The translations under genes were made by a program, and so were the position numbers. Below are positions 53,516 through 62,800 of a stretch of 64,000 bases of DNA, one piece after another (position 1 is the first letter of the stretch; the number at the start of each line of letters is the position of its first letter). The DNA is taken from assembly GCA_902769525.1 (NCBI GenBank), contig CACXPG010000009.1, positions 1 to 64,000 of the forward strand, written 5' to 3'. The DNA comes from an uncultured Bacteroidia bacterium. Its GTDB lineage: Bacteria > Bacteroidota > Bacteroidia > Bacteroidales > UBA932. Below the pieces are notes generated by a model that saw nothing but the letters and a program-made list of their open reading frames with translations, did no database searches and was not told the DNA's origin.

Positions 53516-54172
53516 CTAATGGTTCTCTTCAGGCTTTGACACTCCTGTCCAGATGGAAGGGTTGATTCTCCACTCCCTGAGCACCTCAATATGCTGCTCG
53601 TCGATATAGTTCTCCTTCACAGCCTCTTCCAGAAGGGAATCATACTGGCAGAGCGTATGAAGCTCTATATCCTTGTACTCGAACTCCCTCCTTGAAAGCG
53701 GGAAGTTGTAAGAGAAGATGGCAACCATACCCAGGACAATGCCGCCGGCCTTGCGAAGCGCGTCGCAGGAAGAAAGGCTACTGGCTCCTGTAGAAACCAG
53801 ATCCTCCACAACCACTATACGCTGGTTAGGCTCTATCGCGCCCTCTACCTGAGACTGGGTGCCGTGGTCTTTCGGTTTTGGCCTTACATACACGAAAGGC
53901 TTGCCTAAAGCCTCAGCCACCATTACGCCCCAGGCGATTGCGCCTGTAGCGACTCCGGCAATCATGTCAACGTCTTTGAAAGACTCGCTGATCACCTGGA
54001 CCAGAGCATCGGTGATAAATTTTCTTTCCTGAGGATATGTAAGCAGTTTGCGGTTGTCGCAATAAATCGGGGATTTCCAGCCAGAGGCCCAGGTAAAAGG
54101 ATTCTCAGCCGACAATGTCACAGCCTTGGCGTTAAGCAAATGCTGCGCTACAGTTTTTTCAATGTTTTCCAT
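53516..54172 (-). CDS. pyrE: Orotate phosphoribosyltransferase
   Basis: Adds phosphoribosyl pyrophosphate to orotate, giving OMP in pyrimidine synthesis. The PRPP-binding motif VVVEDLVSTGASSLSSCDALRKAGG (about 124-148) and the YVRPKPKDHGTQSQVEG loop (about 100-116) are diagnostic. The frame continues to 54220, but the ATG at 54172 (MENIEKTV) gives the standard 218 aa. A TATATTTG -7 box on the minus strand (complement of 54272-54279) may drive it with a leader of about 90 nt. Confidence 0.95.
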   Translation of the reverse strand: MENIEKTVAQHLLNAKAVTLSAENPFTWASGWKSPIYCDNRKLLTYPQERKFITDALVQVISESFKDVDMIAGVATGAIAWGVMVAEALGKPFVYVRPKPKDHGTQSQVEGAIEPNQRIVVVEDLVSTGASSLSSCDALRKAGGIVLGMVAIFSYNFPLSRREFEYKDIELHTLCQYDSLLEEAVKENYIDEQHIEVLREWRINPSIWTGVSKPEENH

Positions 54173-54351
54173 AAACTCCACTGTTCTTAAACTCTCAAAA
54201 TAATCAAGCCGCCTCAACACAAACTCCGGTAAATACGTAACAACAATGTTTCAGCAACTTATCAAAACTTTCAAATATACAAAAAATTTGAAGATCAGTT
54301 ATATCTTCTTAATTTTACAGCCAAATTTAGGATATTTCCAGGCTATTGGCT

Positions 54352-54972
54352 ATGCTTGACATATACTTCAAACACAGAAAACTATCAATATGCAGGGCGG
54401 ACGAGCTTCCTGTCATCGCCGATGACAGGCTTCTGATGCATCCTGCCACTGACTGCAACTTCGCCCAGATTCCCTATATGATGGAATCTTCCATCTATTT
54501 CCGCCACCTGATGCTCGTGGCTCCTGACGGAATGAGCCAGGAGGAACTTGTCAGTAAAGTTCTCTCCGGCGTCAAGGTCATAAGGGCTGCCGGAGGCCTT
54601 GTTCAGGACGAGGCCGGAAACCAGCTGATGATTTACCGTAACGGCGTGTGGGACCTCCCAAAAGGCAAGCAGGAAGAAGGAGAAGACATTACCGTAACCG
54701 CGCTAAGGGAAGTCCAGGAAGAGAGCGGTGTCCAGGCCAGTCTGGGAGAACTTCTCACCGTTACCTGGCATTCCTACCGTCTCGATGGCAACCTGATTGT
54801 CAAAAGCACCCACTGGTACCGGATGTTTGCCCCGAAGAACGCCCCTGTCAAGCCTCAGACGGAAGAGGGAATAGAAAAATGCGAATGGGTAACCCCGGAA
54901 GACCTGGACTACCGTCTGGCAAATACATATCCTTCAGTGATAGACGTTTTCGAATCCTCCAAGACACGCTAG
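54352..54972 (+). CDS. Nudix hydrolase, 206 aa
   Basis: The Nudix box is intact: GKQEEGEDITVTALREVQEESGV (about 106-128), where the REVQEE glutamates hold Mg2+. An N-terminal extension (about 1-75) is unusual for small Nudix enzymes but occurs in Bacteroidetes members with a second small domain. It hydrolyses nucleoside diphosphates linked to another group; the substrate is open. Start at the ATG 54352 is preferred over the TTG at 54346. The gene is divergent from pyrE and its end overlaps that of the LolA-like gene by four bases. Confidence 0.85.
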   Translation: MLDIYFKHRKLSICRADELPVIADDRLLMHPATDCNFAQIPYMMESSIYFRHLMLVAPDGMSQEELVSKVLSGVKVIRAAGGLVQDEAGNQLMIYRNGVWDLPKGKQEEGEDITVTALREVQEESGVQASLGELLTVTWHSYRLDGNLIVKSTHWYRMFAPKNAPVKPQTEEGIEKCEWVTPEDLDYRLANTYPSVIDVFESSKTR

Positions 54973-55634
54973 TCGCGGAGATCTATCGTCTGGGCTCCCG
55001 GATGGTCCGAAACCAGAAGCCGGTACTCGCCCACTTTGTCAGGCTCGCTCGGCCCCGCCTTGACAATATCCACCACAAAAGCCTGGTTCTTTTTAATCAC
55101 GACAGTTATCCTGAGCACTTTCAGGCTTTCAGCCTTTGTGTCAACATAAATGTCAGCCCTGGCGTAATAGGCTTTCCCCTTTGGCGTTACAGAGATTTTT
55201 GTACAGGACTGGCCCCTTACATCTCCGGCTTTAGGTTCAGAGACAGCTATGCCCTTGTCGCTCTTGGACAGTATCGAGAAAGGATTGTCCGAAATGGATT
55301 CAGAAGATGACTTTCTCTTCTGGATCACATACTCGTTGGTCTCGTAGCTGTAAGATGAAACCACCGTTGGCGAGAACTGGAACTGGCTCACTCCGTCAAT
55401 CTCCATATATCCCCTGTCGGGAACAGCCACAAAGAAACCTGTGTTGTAGTACGGGTTCCCCTTTTTGTCTATGTTGGTCAGAACCACAGACAGCCTCCTG
55501 CCGGAAAAGACATAATCCGACGCTGCACGGAAGATTTCCATCCCTGCAAGAGAGTCCTTGGAAGTTTGTGCAGAAACAGCAGCAGTCTGCAACAGGACTG
55601 CCGCCATCAGAATTAGTGTAAGATATCTTTTCAT
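54969..55634 (-). CDS. LolA-like outer-membrane lipoprotein carrier, 221 aa
   Basis: A signal peptide (ends VSAQ, about 23) precedes a LolA/LppX fold of strands. LolA carries lipoproteins across the periplasm; the similarity here is general (for example GNPYYNTGFFVAVPDRGYMEIDG and ADIYVDTKAESLKVLRITVVIKK), not a clear orthologue. It starts exactly at the ftsK stop (one base shared), the usual Bacteroidetes ftsK-lolA arrangement. The GTG at 55637 is rejected for the ATG at 55634. Confidence 0.8.
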   Translation of the reverse strand: MKRYLTLILMAAVLLQTAAVSAQTSKDSLAGMEIFRAASDYVFSGRRLSVVLTNIDKKGNPYYNTGFFVAVPDRGYMEIDGVSQFQFSPTVVSSYSYETNEYVIQKRKSSSESISDNPFSILSKSDKGIAVSEPKAGDVRGQSCTKISVTPKGKAYYARADIYVDTKAESLKVLRITVVIKKNQAFVVDIVKAGPSEPDKVGEYRLLVSDHPGAQTIDLRD

Positions 55635-58207
55635 CACCGTCCGAATTGATTCCTGATTTCTTCCAGCTTTTCGTCCAGGCTAAGAAGGTCAGGAATCAGG
55701 CTCTGGCGTGGCTTGGCTCCGTCTGCAGGGCCCACAATTCCGGCCTTTTCCAGCTGGTCGATCAGCTTGGAGGCTCTGTTGTAGCCCACATCCATCTTCC
55801 TCTGGAGGAACGATGCGGAGCCGCTTCCGGCAGATACTATCAGACGAGCCGCGTCGTCAAAGTAATCGTCTCTGCGGCTAAGATCGGTCTCTCCTATCGG
55901 AACAGACTTGTAGCCCACGTCGGCAGAGCTCTCCTCTTCATCAGGAGGTTCAGGCAAATACAGTGCCGTAGAATAACCGGCCTGCTTGGAAATGAACTCT
56001 ACAACCCTGTCTATCTCCTTTGTTTCTATCAGGGCGCACTGGACTCTGGTGATGTCGCTGCCGGTGGCGTAGAGCATATCTCCCCTGCCTATGAGCTGGT
56101 TAGCGCCGCTCTCGTCCAGAATCGTACGGGAATCTATGCTTGACCTGACATAGAATGCAATTCTTGCAGGGAAGTTTGCCTTGATGTTACCGGTAATCAC
56201 AGAAGCGGTAGGCCTCTGGGTTGCTATCACCAGATGGATTCCGATAGCTCGGGCCAGCTGGGCCAGACGGGTAATCGGTATCTCCACATCCTTTCCTGCC
56301 GTGATTATAAGGTCTGCATACTCATCGATGACCAGAACAATGTAAGGAAGGAACCTGTGCCCCTTGCCCGGGTTGAGCTTCCTCTCGAGGAACTTCTCGT
56401 TGTATTCCTTGATGTTGCGTACTCTGGCCGCTTCCAGAAGCTTGTACCTCTCGTCCATCTCGACGCACAGCGACTTGAGCGTGGCGACAACCTTCTGCGT
56501 ATCGGTGATAACTGGTGTTTCCTTGTCCTCGGTATCAGGCAGACAAGCCAGAAAATGCTTGTCCAGACGGGAGTACAGAGAAAGCTCGACTCTCTTAGGG
56601 TCTACCAGCACGAACTTCACTTCAGACGGATGCTTGGTATACAGCAGAGACGACATCAAAGCGTTCAGGCCCACGGACTTGCCCTGTCCGGTAGCTCCGG
56701 CCACCAGAAGGTGCGGCGTCTTTGCCAGGTCGAACGTGAACACTTCTCCGGAGATGGTCTTTCCGATTGCAACCGGAAGGGCGTAGCCGCTTTCCTTGCT
56801 GCCCTCTTCCTTCATCTTTGTCTGGAGATATTCCAGGCAGGAGAGCATTGAAACCACGCTCGGCTTTTCGTTGGCAACCTCAATTCCCACGGCATTTGTT
56901 CCAGGAAGCGTAACCACTCTCACGCCCTTTGCGGCAAGTGACAGCTGAATGTCTTCCTCCAGACGCTTGATCTGGGAAACCCTGATTCCTGGAGCCGGAA
57001 CCACTTCGTATAGAGTTACCGTAGGGCCCTTGACCGCAGAAACTTTTGAAACCCCTATCTTGTAGTTTGCCAGGGTGGCTACAATCTTGTTCTTGTTGCG
57101 CTCCATCTCGTCTCTTGACACCTCATACCACTTGTCTCTGTAGGAATCCAGAAGATCGAGCGTAGGAGCTTCATAGTACGGAAGCTCGAGACGAGGGTCA
57201 AATGTCTTTTGCAGCTCTTCCTCTGTGTACTGTCCAAGAAGAGCGTTGCCTTCGGCCCCTTCATTCTCCTTGACGACCAGTTCAACATCGCTTTCCGGAA
57301 TGTTCTCTTCCGGTTGTGACGGCCGCTCCGGCTGTGATGGCTGCTGCGGCTGATTATCGGTCACAACCTTGATTTCCATATCCTTCCGCCTCTGTTCCAG
57401 AATCCTCTGGGTCTCGGCGTCATAAGACTGCCGGTCATCTTCTCCTTCCCCAGAAGGGAAGTCCTCGCCACCTTCTTCCTCTCCGTTTTCAGGTGCGGTA
57501 TCATCATCACCGGTGTCCTCGCCCTGACCGTCTTCACCTTCGAGGTCTCCGCCTTCTTCCGGTTCACCCTCTCCGCTTATCTTGCCGCCCAGCGTCTCGA
57601 AACCGCTGCTCAGTTTATGGATAAGGCTCTTGTTTATAACTATGAGCCAGCCGATTGTCGCGATAATCAAAATAGCGGCTGTTCCCGGAGAACCTATCAT
57701 TGTCTTCAGGTAGTTGTTCACGTAATAGCCGTAAGATCCGCCTGCGCTGGTGCCGAACAGCCTGTCCACCTTCGTGAAAGAGAAGATGAAAGAGAAAAGC
57801 ACAGAAAGCAGGATGCAACCGAACACGGTGATGAAGAAAAGCCTCAGAAGCCTCACTTTCTTTATCTTCAGGCAGAACAGGGCCACTCCGCCAAAAAAGA
57901 ACGGAATGATGAAGGCTCCTAGTCCGAACCATTTGGATATAAGCAGGTTGGCCCATTTAGCGCCAATCTTTCCGCCTCCGTTCTCAACTGTAGACAGAGA
58001 ACTGAATATGTCCGTTCCCATTATTGAGCTCTGGTCCTGAGCCCAGGTGAACAGATACGATATGAGAGCTATGAACGTGTAGATTGATATCGCAAGCGCT
58101 ACCAGTCCGCAAATCAGATATATGCCGTCCTTTCTCTGCGGGGCGGCCATCTCGCGTTCAGCTATGATCTTGTCGTCTTCCTTTTGTTTTTTCTTGCTCT
58201 TTGCCAT
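55634..58207 (-). CDS. ftsK: DNA translocase FtsK, 857 aa
   Basis: FtsK pumps chromosome ends through the septum and helps dimer resolution. Four membrane segments lie in about residues 30-205, followed by an acidic, low-complexity linker (about 215-330, E/D/G-rich) and the motor: Walker A GATGQGKS and the DEYADL box. A C-terminal winged-helix gamma domain (about 785-850) binds oriented DNA sites. The frame extends to 58339, but the ATG at 58207 (MAKSKKKQ) is the natural start. It is followed by the LolA-like gene and preceded by the DUF4290 gene (1 bp gap). Confidence 0.96.
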   Translation of the reverse strand: MAKSKKKQKEDDKIIAEREMAAPQRKDGIYLICGLVALAISIYTFIALISYLFTWAQDQSSIMGTDIFSSLSTVENGGGKIGAKWANLLISKWFGLGAFIIPFFFGGVALFCLKIKKVRLLRLFFITVFGCILLSVLFSFIFSFTKVDRLFGTSAGGSYGYYVNNYLKTMIGSPGTAAILIIATIGWLIVINKSLIHKLSSGFETLGGKISGEGEPEEGGDLEGEDGQGEDTGDDDTAPENGEEEGGEDFPSGEGEDDRQSYDAETQRILEQRRKDMEIKVVTDNQPQQPSQPERPSQPEENIPESDVELVVKENEGAEGNALLGQYTEEELQKTFDPRLELPYYEAPTLDLLDSYRDKWYEVSRDEMERNKNKIVATLANYKIGVSKVSAVKGPTVTLYEVVPAPGIRVSQIKRLEEDIQLSLAAKGVRVVTLPGTNAVGIEVANEKPSVVSMLSCLEYLQTKMKEEGSKESGYALPVAIGKTISGEVFTFDLAKTPHLLVAGATGQGKSVGLNALMSSLLYTKHPSEVKFVLVDPKRVELSLYSRLDKHFLACLPDTEDKETPVITDTQKVVATLKSLCVEMDERYKLLEAARVRNIKEYNEKFLERKLNPGKGHRFLPYIVLVIDEYADLIITAGKDVEIPITRLAQLARAIGIHLVIATQRPTASVITGNIKANFPARIAFYVRSSIDSRTILDESGANQLIGRGDMLYATGSDITRVQCALIETKEIDRVVEFISKQAGYSTALYLPEPPDEEESSADVGYKSVPIGETDLSRRDDYFDDAARLIVSAGSGSASFLQRKMDVGYNRASKLIDQLEKAGIVGPADGAKPRQSLIPDLLSLDEKLEEIRNQFGR

Positions 58208-58208
58208 C

Positions 58209-58862
58209 TTAGTTCTTCTTCCACTTCTTTTTCTGTTGCTTCTTGTTGTTATTATGCTGTGGACGAGGCTGCTGCGGATTGCCCGGGATATGAGGCTTGC
58301 GGGTGGAGGCATCGGCCATTCCGGAACCGATATGCACATCTGCAGGAACAGTCAGTCTTCCGCCGGAAAGTGCCTTTATGTCCTCGAAAATAGTCTCCTC
58401 AGAAACGGAATCCTTGTTCCAGATAAGATACTGCTGCTTCATGTAGATGGCAATCACCCTGATCATGTGCTTTTTCACGTCGTCATCTTCACGGTCTGCG
58501 ATCAGGTCTATCATGTTCTGGATGTTCCTGCCATAGCAAGATGCACGTATCTTGTCTTTTTTCAGAGGTATAGGATCCGGCTTCGTCTGCACGCTCTCTC
58601 TAGAAGGCAGCGGATAAGGCGAGTCTATGTCTATCTTGAAATCAGAGATTATCTGCACATGGTCCCACAGCTTGTGGCGGAAATCCACCACGTCTCTGAG
58701 CTGGGGATTCAGGGTTCCCATAACGGAAACCACGGCCTGAATCTGCTCGTTGCGCTTCTGGCGGTCAGGAATGTTCACCACATACTCTATCATATCTTGC
58801 ACATGCCTGCCATATTCGGGCATCAGAAGCTTTGCCCTTGTAGTATTGTAATTGTTGTCCAT
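58209..58862 (-). CDS. DUF4290-family protein, 217 aa
   Basis: It matches the Bacteroidetes DUF4290 family: YNTTRAKLLMPEYGRHVQDMIEYVVNIPDRQKRNEQIQAVV near the N-terminus, then RDVVDFRHKLWDHVQIISDFKIDIDSPYP. The C-terminal 35 residues are low-complexity and basic (KPHIPGNPQQPRPQ..., then K/Q/N-rich), likely disordered and nucleic-acid binding. Function unknown; its one-base gap to ftsK suggests a link with division or chromosome handling. Confidence 0.85.
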   Translation of the reverse strand: MDNNYNTTRAKLLMPEYGRHVQDMIEYVVNIPDRQKRNEQIQAVVSVMGTLNPQLRDVVDFRHKLWDHVQIISDFKIDIDSPYPLPSRESVQTKPDPIPLKKDKIRASCYGRNIQNMIDLIADREDDDVKKHMIRVIAIYMKQQYLIWNKDSVSEETIFEDIKALSGGRLTVPADVHIGSGMADASTRKPHIPGNPQQPRPQHNNNKKQQKKKWKKN

Positions 58863-58874
58863 AACAAGGCGAAT

Positions 58875-60560
58875 TTACGAAAAGAAAACGGAAGTATCTG
58901 CCAGATAGTCCATGAAAAATTTTCTGCGCTCCCCTTCTTCAAGAGATTTCAGTTTTTCCAGGCTGTGCCAGGTAACCGCAAAGCCCGTGAAAGCCCCTTT
59001 CGGCCATTTTCCCCTAAGCCGGCACTGCACGCTTTCCACACCGGCATCCAGAGCGCAGGCTATATCGTTCAGAAAACCTTTGCTAACCGTACACCCGGCC
59101 TTGAGCATCACCACAGCGTCCGCGTCAGAGGCTGAAAACTCCAGATTTGACAAAATCCTGGAAGATGTCGTGCGGAACGGCCTTACTACATAGTCCAGAA
59201 GCGCCGTGGAGACCTCCATCAGGCTTTCAGCCTGCTGGACATCCTCTCCGGTAGATGAATAATACAGATTCTTGCAGGTCTTCTCCACAAGATTATCGGT
59301 ATAACTGTCAGACAAAAGCACTATGAACCTGAAATGCCGTCCGGCAGGAAGATACACCCCTGCTCTCTGGGCTTTCAGGCTCTGCTTTCTTTTTTCCTCA
59401 TCCACGATACCCACGCTGCCGCATGGCATTCCCAGAAACACTACCCTGCAGTTAGGTATATCTGCAGCAAGAGCATTGCTGGATTCTGGCCACTTTTCCA
59501 GACAATCGCTGAGAAGTATATTCAGCGATGCGTTCTCCAGATACGGACGGGGAACCTTGCTTTCGGAAAGAGGAGGGTGTACCATCAAAAGCATATTCCC
59601 CGAATTGTCCTCTTTCAGGCGGGAAATATCCGGATAAAGATATGCAGTGGAAGAAACCTCCATATCCTGGCCGCATTCCACAAGATTAACCCTCCGCGAC
59701 TTCACAATAGCAGAAAGCAAGCCGCACCGCCTGAAGAAATAAATGTCGGACTCCCTGATTCCCAAGATGTTTACCATTGCGCTGGAATCCTTCCCCACCT
59801 CTTCTATGATCTTCTTGGCTATATCGTCGGCCTGGGACATCCACCTGAGAGAATTGCCGTATTTCTCGCGGAACGGAGACACTTGCTCAACTCCTCCCAA
59901 AAGGAGACTTTCCCCTATGGCCTTCTTTGCCTGCTTCATGCTCCTGAAGCCTGGCCTGGAGTAATCCTTCCTGCACCTTAGCCATGCAAAAAGACAACTC
60001 ACAAGCCATATCACAAAAAAGACGGCCGCCGCAAGAAGACCTGTCCTCCATGGAAGCGGATGAAGAAAAGTCCGTGATTTCCCGTCACTGAGGGAAAATC
60101 CGCCAGGCACCATCTCCAGGCACCGGTCTCTGTAAAAGCTGAAGGTTTTTTGCGTGGATAAAGAATCGTATGAAAAATAGCCCAGTCTAATTTCATTCCC
60201 GCTGGCTCTGACGCATAACTTTTTCATCGCCAGCAGGCTGGAGTCTGGGCTGAAAGAATTCAGGACTTTGTTTACCCTGCCTTCCGGCTCGGCGATGCTT
60301 TTGGCCAGAAGTGAAGAAAAACTGCCTCTCATCGCACTTAGGGCACCACCTTTTGCAAGGTATCCTGACTTGAGCCTGTGAGAAATGACACGGGCCACAG
60401 AATCGGCCGCAGGCCCATCGGGAGACACTGCGAACCGTGCACTAAGGCCATATTCCTTGACACTCAAATACAACGCTCCCGCCAGCACAGCCAGCAAGAC
60501 TGCGCAAATCCAGGCTCTACGCCCCGCCATTCTCCAGAATGCCCTTCCCCGGTTGCTCAT
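58875..60560 (-). CDS. Two-TM protein resembling a degenerate polysaccharide co-polymerase, 561 aa
   Basis: Topology: a first membrane segment (about 16-34), an exported part of about 135 residues and a second segment (171-193), then a cytoplasmic region of about 370 residues. That order matches Wzz/BY-kinase polysaccharide co-polymerases, and residues about 260-300 (SSAMVNILGIRESD..., RRVNLVECG) occupy the place of a Walker A nucleotide loop, yet have no GKS/T. The C-terminus (about 490-530, DAVVMLKAGCTVSKGFLNDIACALDAG) is faintly like a glycosyltransferase core without its DxD. An enzyme function is thus doubtful; it may be a scaffold. No other polysaccharide genes are nearby. Confidence 0.55.
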   Translation of the reverse strand: MSNRGRAFWRMAGRRAWICAVLLAVLAGALYLSVKEYGLSARFAVSPDGPAADSVARVISHRLKSGYLAKGGALSAMRGSFSSLLAKSIAEPEGRVNKVLNSFSPDSSLLAMKKLCVRASGNEIRLGYFSYDSLSTQKTFSFYRDRCLEMVPGGFSLSDGKSRTFLHPLPWRTGLLAAAVFFVIWLVSCLFAWLRCRKDYSRPGFRSMKQAKKAIGESLLLGGVEQVSPFREKYGNSLRWMSQADDIAKKIIEEVGKDSSAMVNILGIRESDIYFFRRCGLLSAIVKSRRVNLVECGQDMEVSSTAYLYPDISRLKEDNSGNMLLMVHPPLSESKVPRPYLENASLNILLSDCLEKWPESSNALAADIPNCRVVFLGMPCGSVGIVDEEKRKQSLKAQRAGVYLPAGRHFRFIVLLSDSYTDNLVEKTCKNLYYSSTGEDVQQAESLMEVSTALLDYVVRPFRTTSSRILSNLEFSASDADAVVMLKAGCTVSKGFLNDIACALDAGVESVQCRLRGKWPKGAFTGFAVTWHSLEKLKSLEEGERRKFFMDYLADTSVFFS

Positions 60561-60598
60561 AATTCAAGTGCCAATTTAAGAAAAACTGCGGACATAAA

Positions 60599-60627
60599 CA
60601 TACCCCCGCTACAGGCACGGGGGTATG
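60599..60627 (-). terminator. Hairpin after the DUF3868-like gene
   Basis: A perfect 10-bp stem, CATACCCCCG (60599-60608) and CGGGGGTATG (60618-60627), with a 9-base loop. On the minus strand it is followed by TTTATG rather than a full T-run, so it is a weak or processed transcript end for the gene ending at 60669. Confidence 0.6.
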
Positions 60628-60668
60628 ATTAATCTTTTGGCTGACTGACAGCTATTTAATGGGCAGGA

Positions 60669-62129
60669 CTAGTACCTTGCCTTCGCGAGCTGCTCAAGAG
60701 CCGCTTTAGCCTGAGGAACCTTATCCTTGATGGAAGTGAACATCTGAGCCGCCTTTGCAAAGTTTCCGCTCATAGCCTCATATAGAGCCTTGGCGTAAGT
60801 GAACAAAGGAGCCTGGTTGCTTGAACCGCCGTCTGATACAGTTGACAGGAGCTCTTCAGCTCTTGCAAGGTTGCCTGCGCTCATTGCAGCGTTTGCTGCG
60901 TTAACCTTTGCAATCTCGTTGGAAGGATACTGCTGCAGGGCCTTCTCCATAATCTGGATGAACTCTGGACTTCCGGTCTGGCAAGAGTTTGCAGCCATAA
61001 AGAATTCGTTCAGGCTGAGATCCTTAGGATTAGTCTCAATCTTGTTCTTTATCTGGTCTACATCCACGTAAGGAACAACCTCATAGCCTACATTGTAGGT
61101 AGCCCTTCTCAAAGCCGGGAAGCACTCGTCCTTGAGAGTCTTCCACTGGGCAGGATAAGAAGCCTTCAGTTTCCTCTCCTTCTGGTCTGGAGCAAGGGTT
61201 CCGCGAACTATATCCAGAATCTCGTCTTTCTTGGCCAAAGAAGATTTCTCCACGAATGCGGCAACGCCGGCCCAGTCTTCAGCCTCGAAGTCTGTCTTGA
61301 CAGAGATCTTGTCATCATTCAGAGCCTCCTGCACAAGAGTCTTCAGCGAATTTGTACGCGCCTTAGCCAGTTTCTCGTTGGTAGCAAAGCCGCCGTCCGG
61401 AGAAGCATATCCCTTCAGGGTAATTTCATTGACTCTATATTCTGCAACATTATCGCTGAGCTGGTTTACAAGATCTGTAATCTTCTTGATTTCAGCTGAG
61501 TTGTTCTTGAAGTTAGGGTCAACATTTCCGTTGCCCACTGCATACTCGAGATGAGCCTCGCCTTTCTCGCTCCTGGCCTTGACAGCCTCGGCTACAGGCT
61601 GTACAAACAAAAACTCAGGAGAGAACCTGAACTCGTACTTGAGTGCTGCAAGAGTCTCGATTCCCTGACCGAGAGTGGAGTTGCAGCATCCGCGGCTGGT
61701 CTGCTTGAGAAGCAGCTGGCAGTTGTCCATCCAGCTCTCGTAAGGCACCTTTGCAGTGTAATGCTCTGTAGCAGGAGCATTCTTGGTCTTGTAGAGCTTG
61801 GCTTCCTTGGCAACCTTTCCTCCTTCTCTGAGGAACTTGTAATAGCGATTACCGCCGTAGAGGCCAATTGCAGGAAGTTCAACAGTATGAGTTCCGTCTG
61901 TAATCACAGGAACTATGTCCAGAGATTCCTTCCTGGAAACGGAAGCGGCGGAATAGTCCAGATCCATAGCCACGTTCATGGCTCCGTTCTGCTCGTAAAG
62001 CTGTACATTGCTAGTCCTTACGCCCTTGGTGAAAACGTCACCGGTACGGTTTACAGGATTCTGGGCGTATGCTGCAACACAGAACATTGCAGCAGCAGCC
62101 AACAATATAAATTTTCTCATGATCTTCAT
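60669..62129 (-). CDS. DUF3868-type envelope protein with OmpA-like region, 486 aa
   Basis: A signal peptide (ends AYAQ, about residue 22-23) is followed by a DUF3868-like N-terminal part (about 25-150, NRTGDVFTKGVRTSNVQLYEQNG), then an OmpA-like peptidoglycan-binding pattern (about 205-285: EITLKGYASPDGGFATNEKLAKARTNSLKTLV, the Y-A-S-P-D-G motif). The C-terminal part (about 375-480) is helical and TPR-like. The pair with the DUF3575 barrel gene upstream is common in Bacteroidetes loci for pilus or envelope assembly. No fimbrillin is beside it here. Start at ATG 62129 or 62120. Confidence 0.8.
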   Translation of the reverse strand: MKIMRKFILLAAAAMFCVAAYAQNPVNRTGDVFTKGVRTSNVQLYEQNGAMNVAMDLDYSAASVSRKESLDIVPVITDGTHTVELPAIGLYGGNRYYKFLREGGKVAKEAKLYKTKNAPATEHYTAKVPYESWMDNCQLLLKQTSRGCCNSTLGQGIETLAALKYEFRFSPEFLFVQPVAEAVKARSEKGEAHLEYAVGNGNVDPNFKNNSAEIKKITDLVNQLSDNVAEYRVNEITLKGYASPDGGFATNEKLAKARTNSLKTLVQEALNDDKISVKTDFEAEDWAGVAAFVEKSSLAKKDEILDIVRGTLAPDQKERKLKASYPAQWKTLKDECFPALRRATYNVGYEVVPYVDVDQIKNKIETNPKDLSLNEFFMAANSCQTGSPEFIQIMEKALQQYPSNEIAKVNAANAAMSAGNLARAEELLSTVSDGGSSNQAPLFTYAKALYEAMSGNFAKAAQMFTSIKDKVPQAKAALEQLAKARY

Positions 62130-62145
62130 TTTTATCGCGATAAGA

Positions 62146-62739
62146 CTAGAATACATAAACTAAACTCAGAGCCAGCTTGGTAGGTCCGGCAAAATGACGC
62201 TGTTTGCCCTTGAGCATAGGAGTGTGGCTAGAAACTGAAGGGAACTTGTCATACTTGGTATAGATGTATCCCACAGCTCCTTCAAACTCGAGATTCAGAT
62301 GACGGGAAAGAATCCAGTCATAGCCCCAGCCTATACCTGCACCAGCCACAAAGCCCTCATAGCGCCTGTCTTTCATCTTGTTGAAATCGGCGTTAGGAAG
62401 CTTGAATTTCAAAAAATCAATGTTTCCGAGATCATACATGCCTGTGAAAGCGTGGAAAGCAAAGAATCCGCCTGCAAAGCGGTCGCAGTTCCATCTCCTG
62501 ATTTCTGGCTGAATAAGGAAATGCTTCCATCTTCTTCCTTCAGGAAGACGCCATGGGTTGAAGTTACCGGACAGGTCCATAGTCCATTTGTCGCCCAGCG
62601 CAAACTCCACGCCCAGATTGAAAGTTGTGGTGGCATCATAGAGCAGGTTCGTCTTGATAGCCGCCCTCTGTCCCTTCGCGTCATTGGCGAAGCAGACAAG
62701 CAGCAACAGGGCTGCCGCGAAAATAGTCTTGATCTTCAT
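62146..62739 (-). CDS. DUF3575-family outer-membrane beta-barrel, 197 aa
   Basis: A signal peptide (ends DAKGQ, about 23) precedes a small barrel of the DUF3575 family: AIKTNLLYDATTTFNLGVEFALGDKWTMDLSGNFNPWRLPEGRRWKHFLIQPEIRRW (about 26-82) and a terminal SLVYVF strand. These barrels occur with DUF3868 and fimbrillin genes. A TATATTTG -7 box on the minus strand (complement of 62780-62787) lies 40 bp upstream. It is 16 bp before the DUF3868-type gene, so the pair is an operon. Confidence 0.85.
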   Translation of the reverse strand: MKIKTIFAAALLLLVCFANDAKGQRAAIKTNLLYDATTTFNLGVEFALGDKWTMDLSGNFNPWRLPEGRRWKHFLIQPEIRRWNCDRFAGGFFAFHAFTGMYDLGNIDFLKFKLPNADFNKMKDRRYEGFVAGAGIGWGYDWILSRHLNLEFEGAVGYIYTKYDKFPSVSSHTPMLKGKQRHFAGPTKLALSLVYVF

Positions 62740-62800
62740 ACTGACTATAGTGTTTTAATCAAAATATTGTCTCAATTATCAAATATAGCAATAATTCTTC

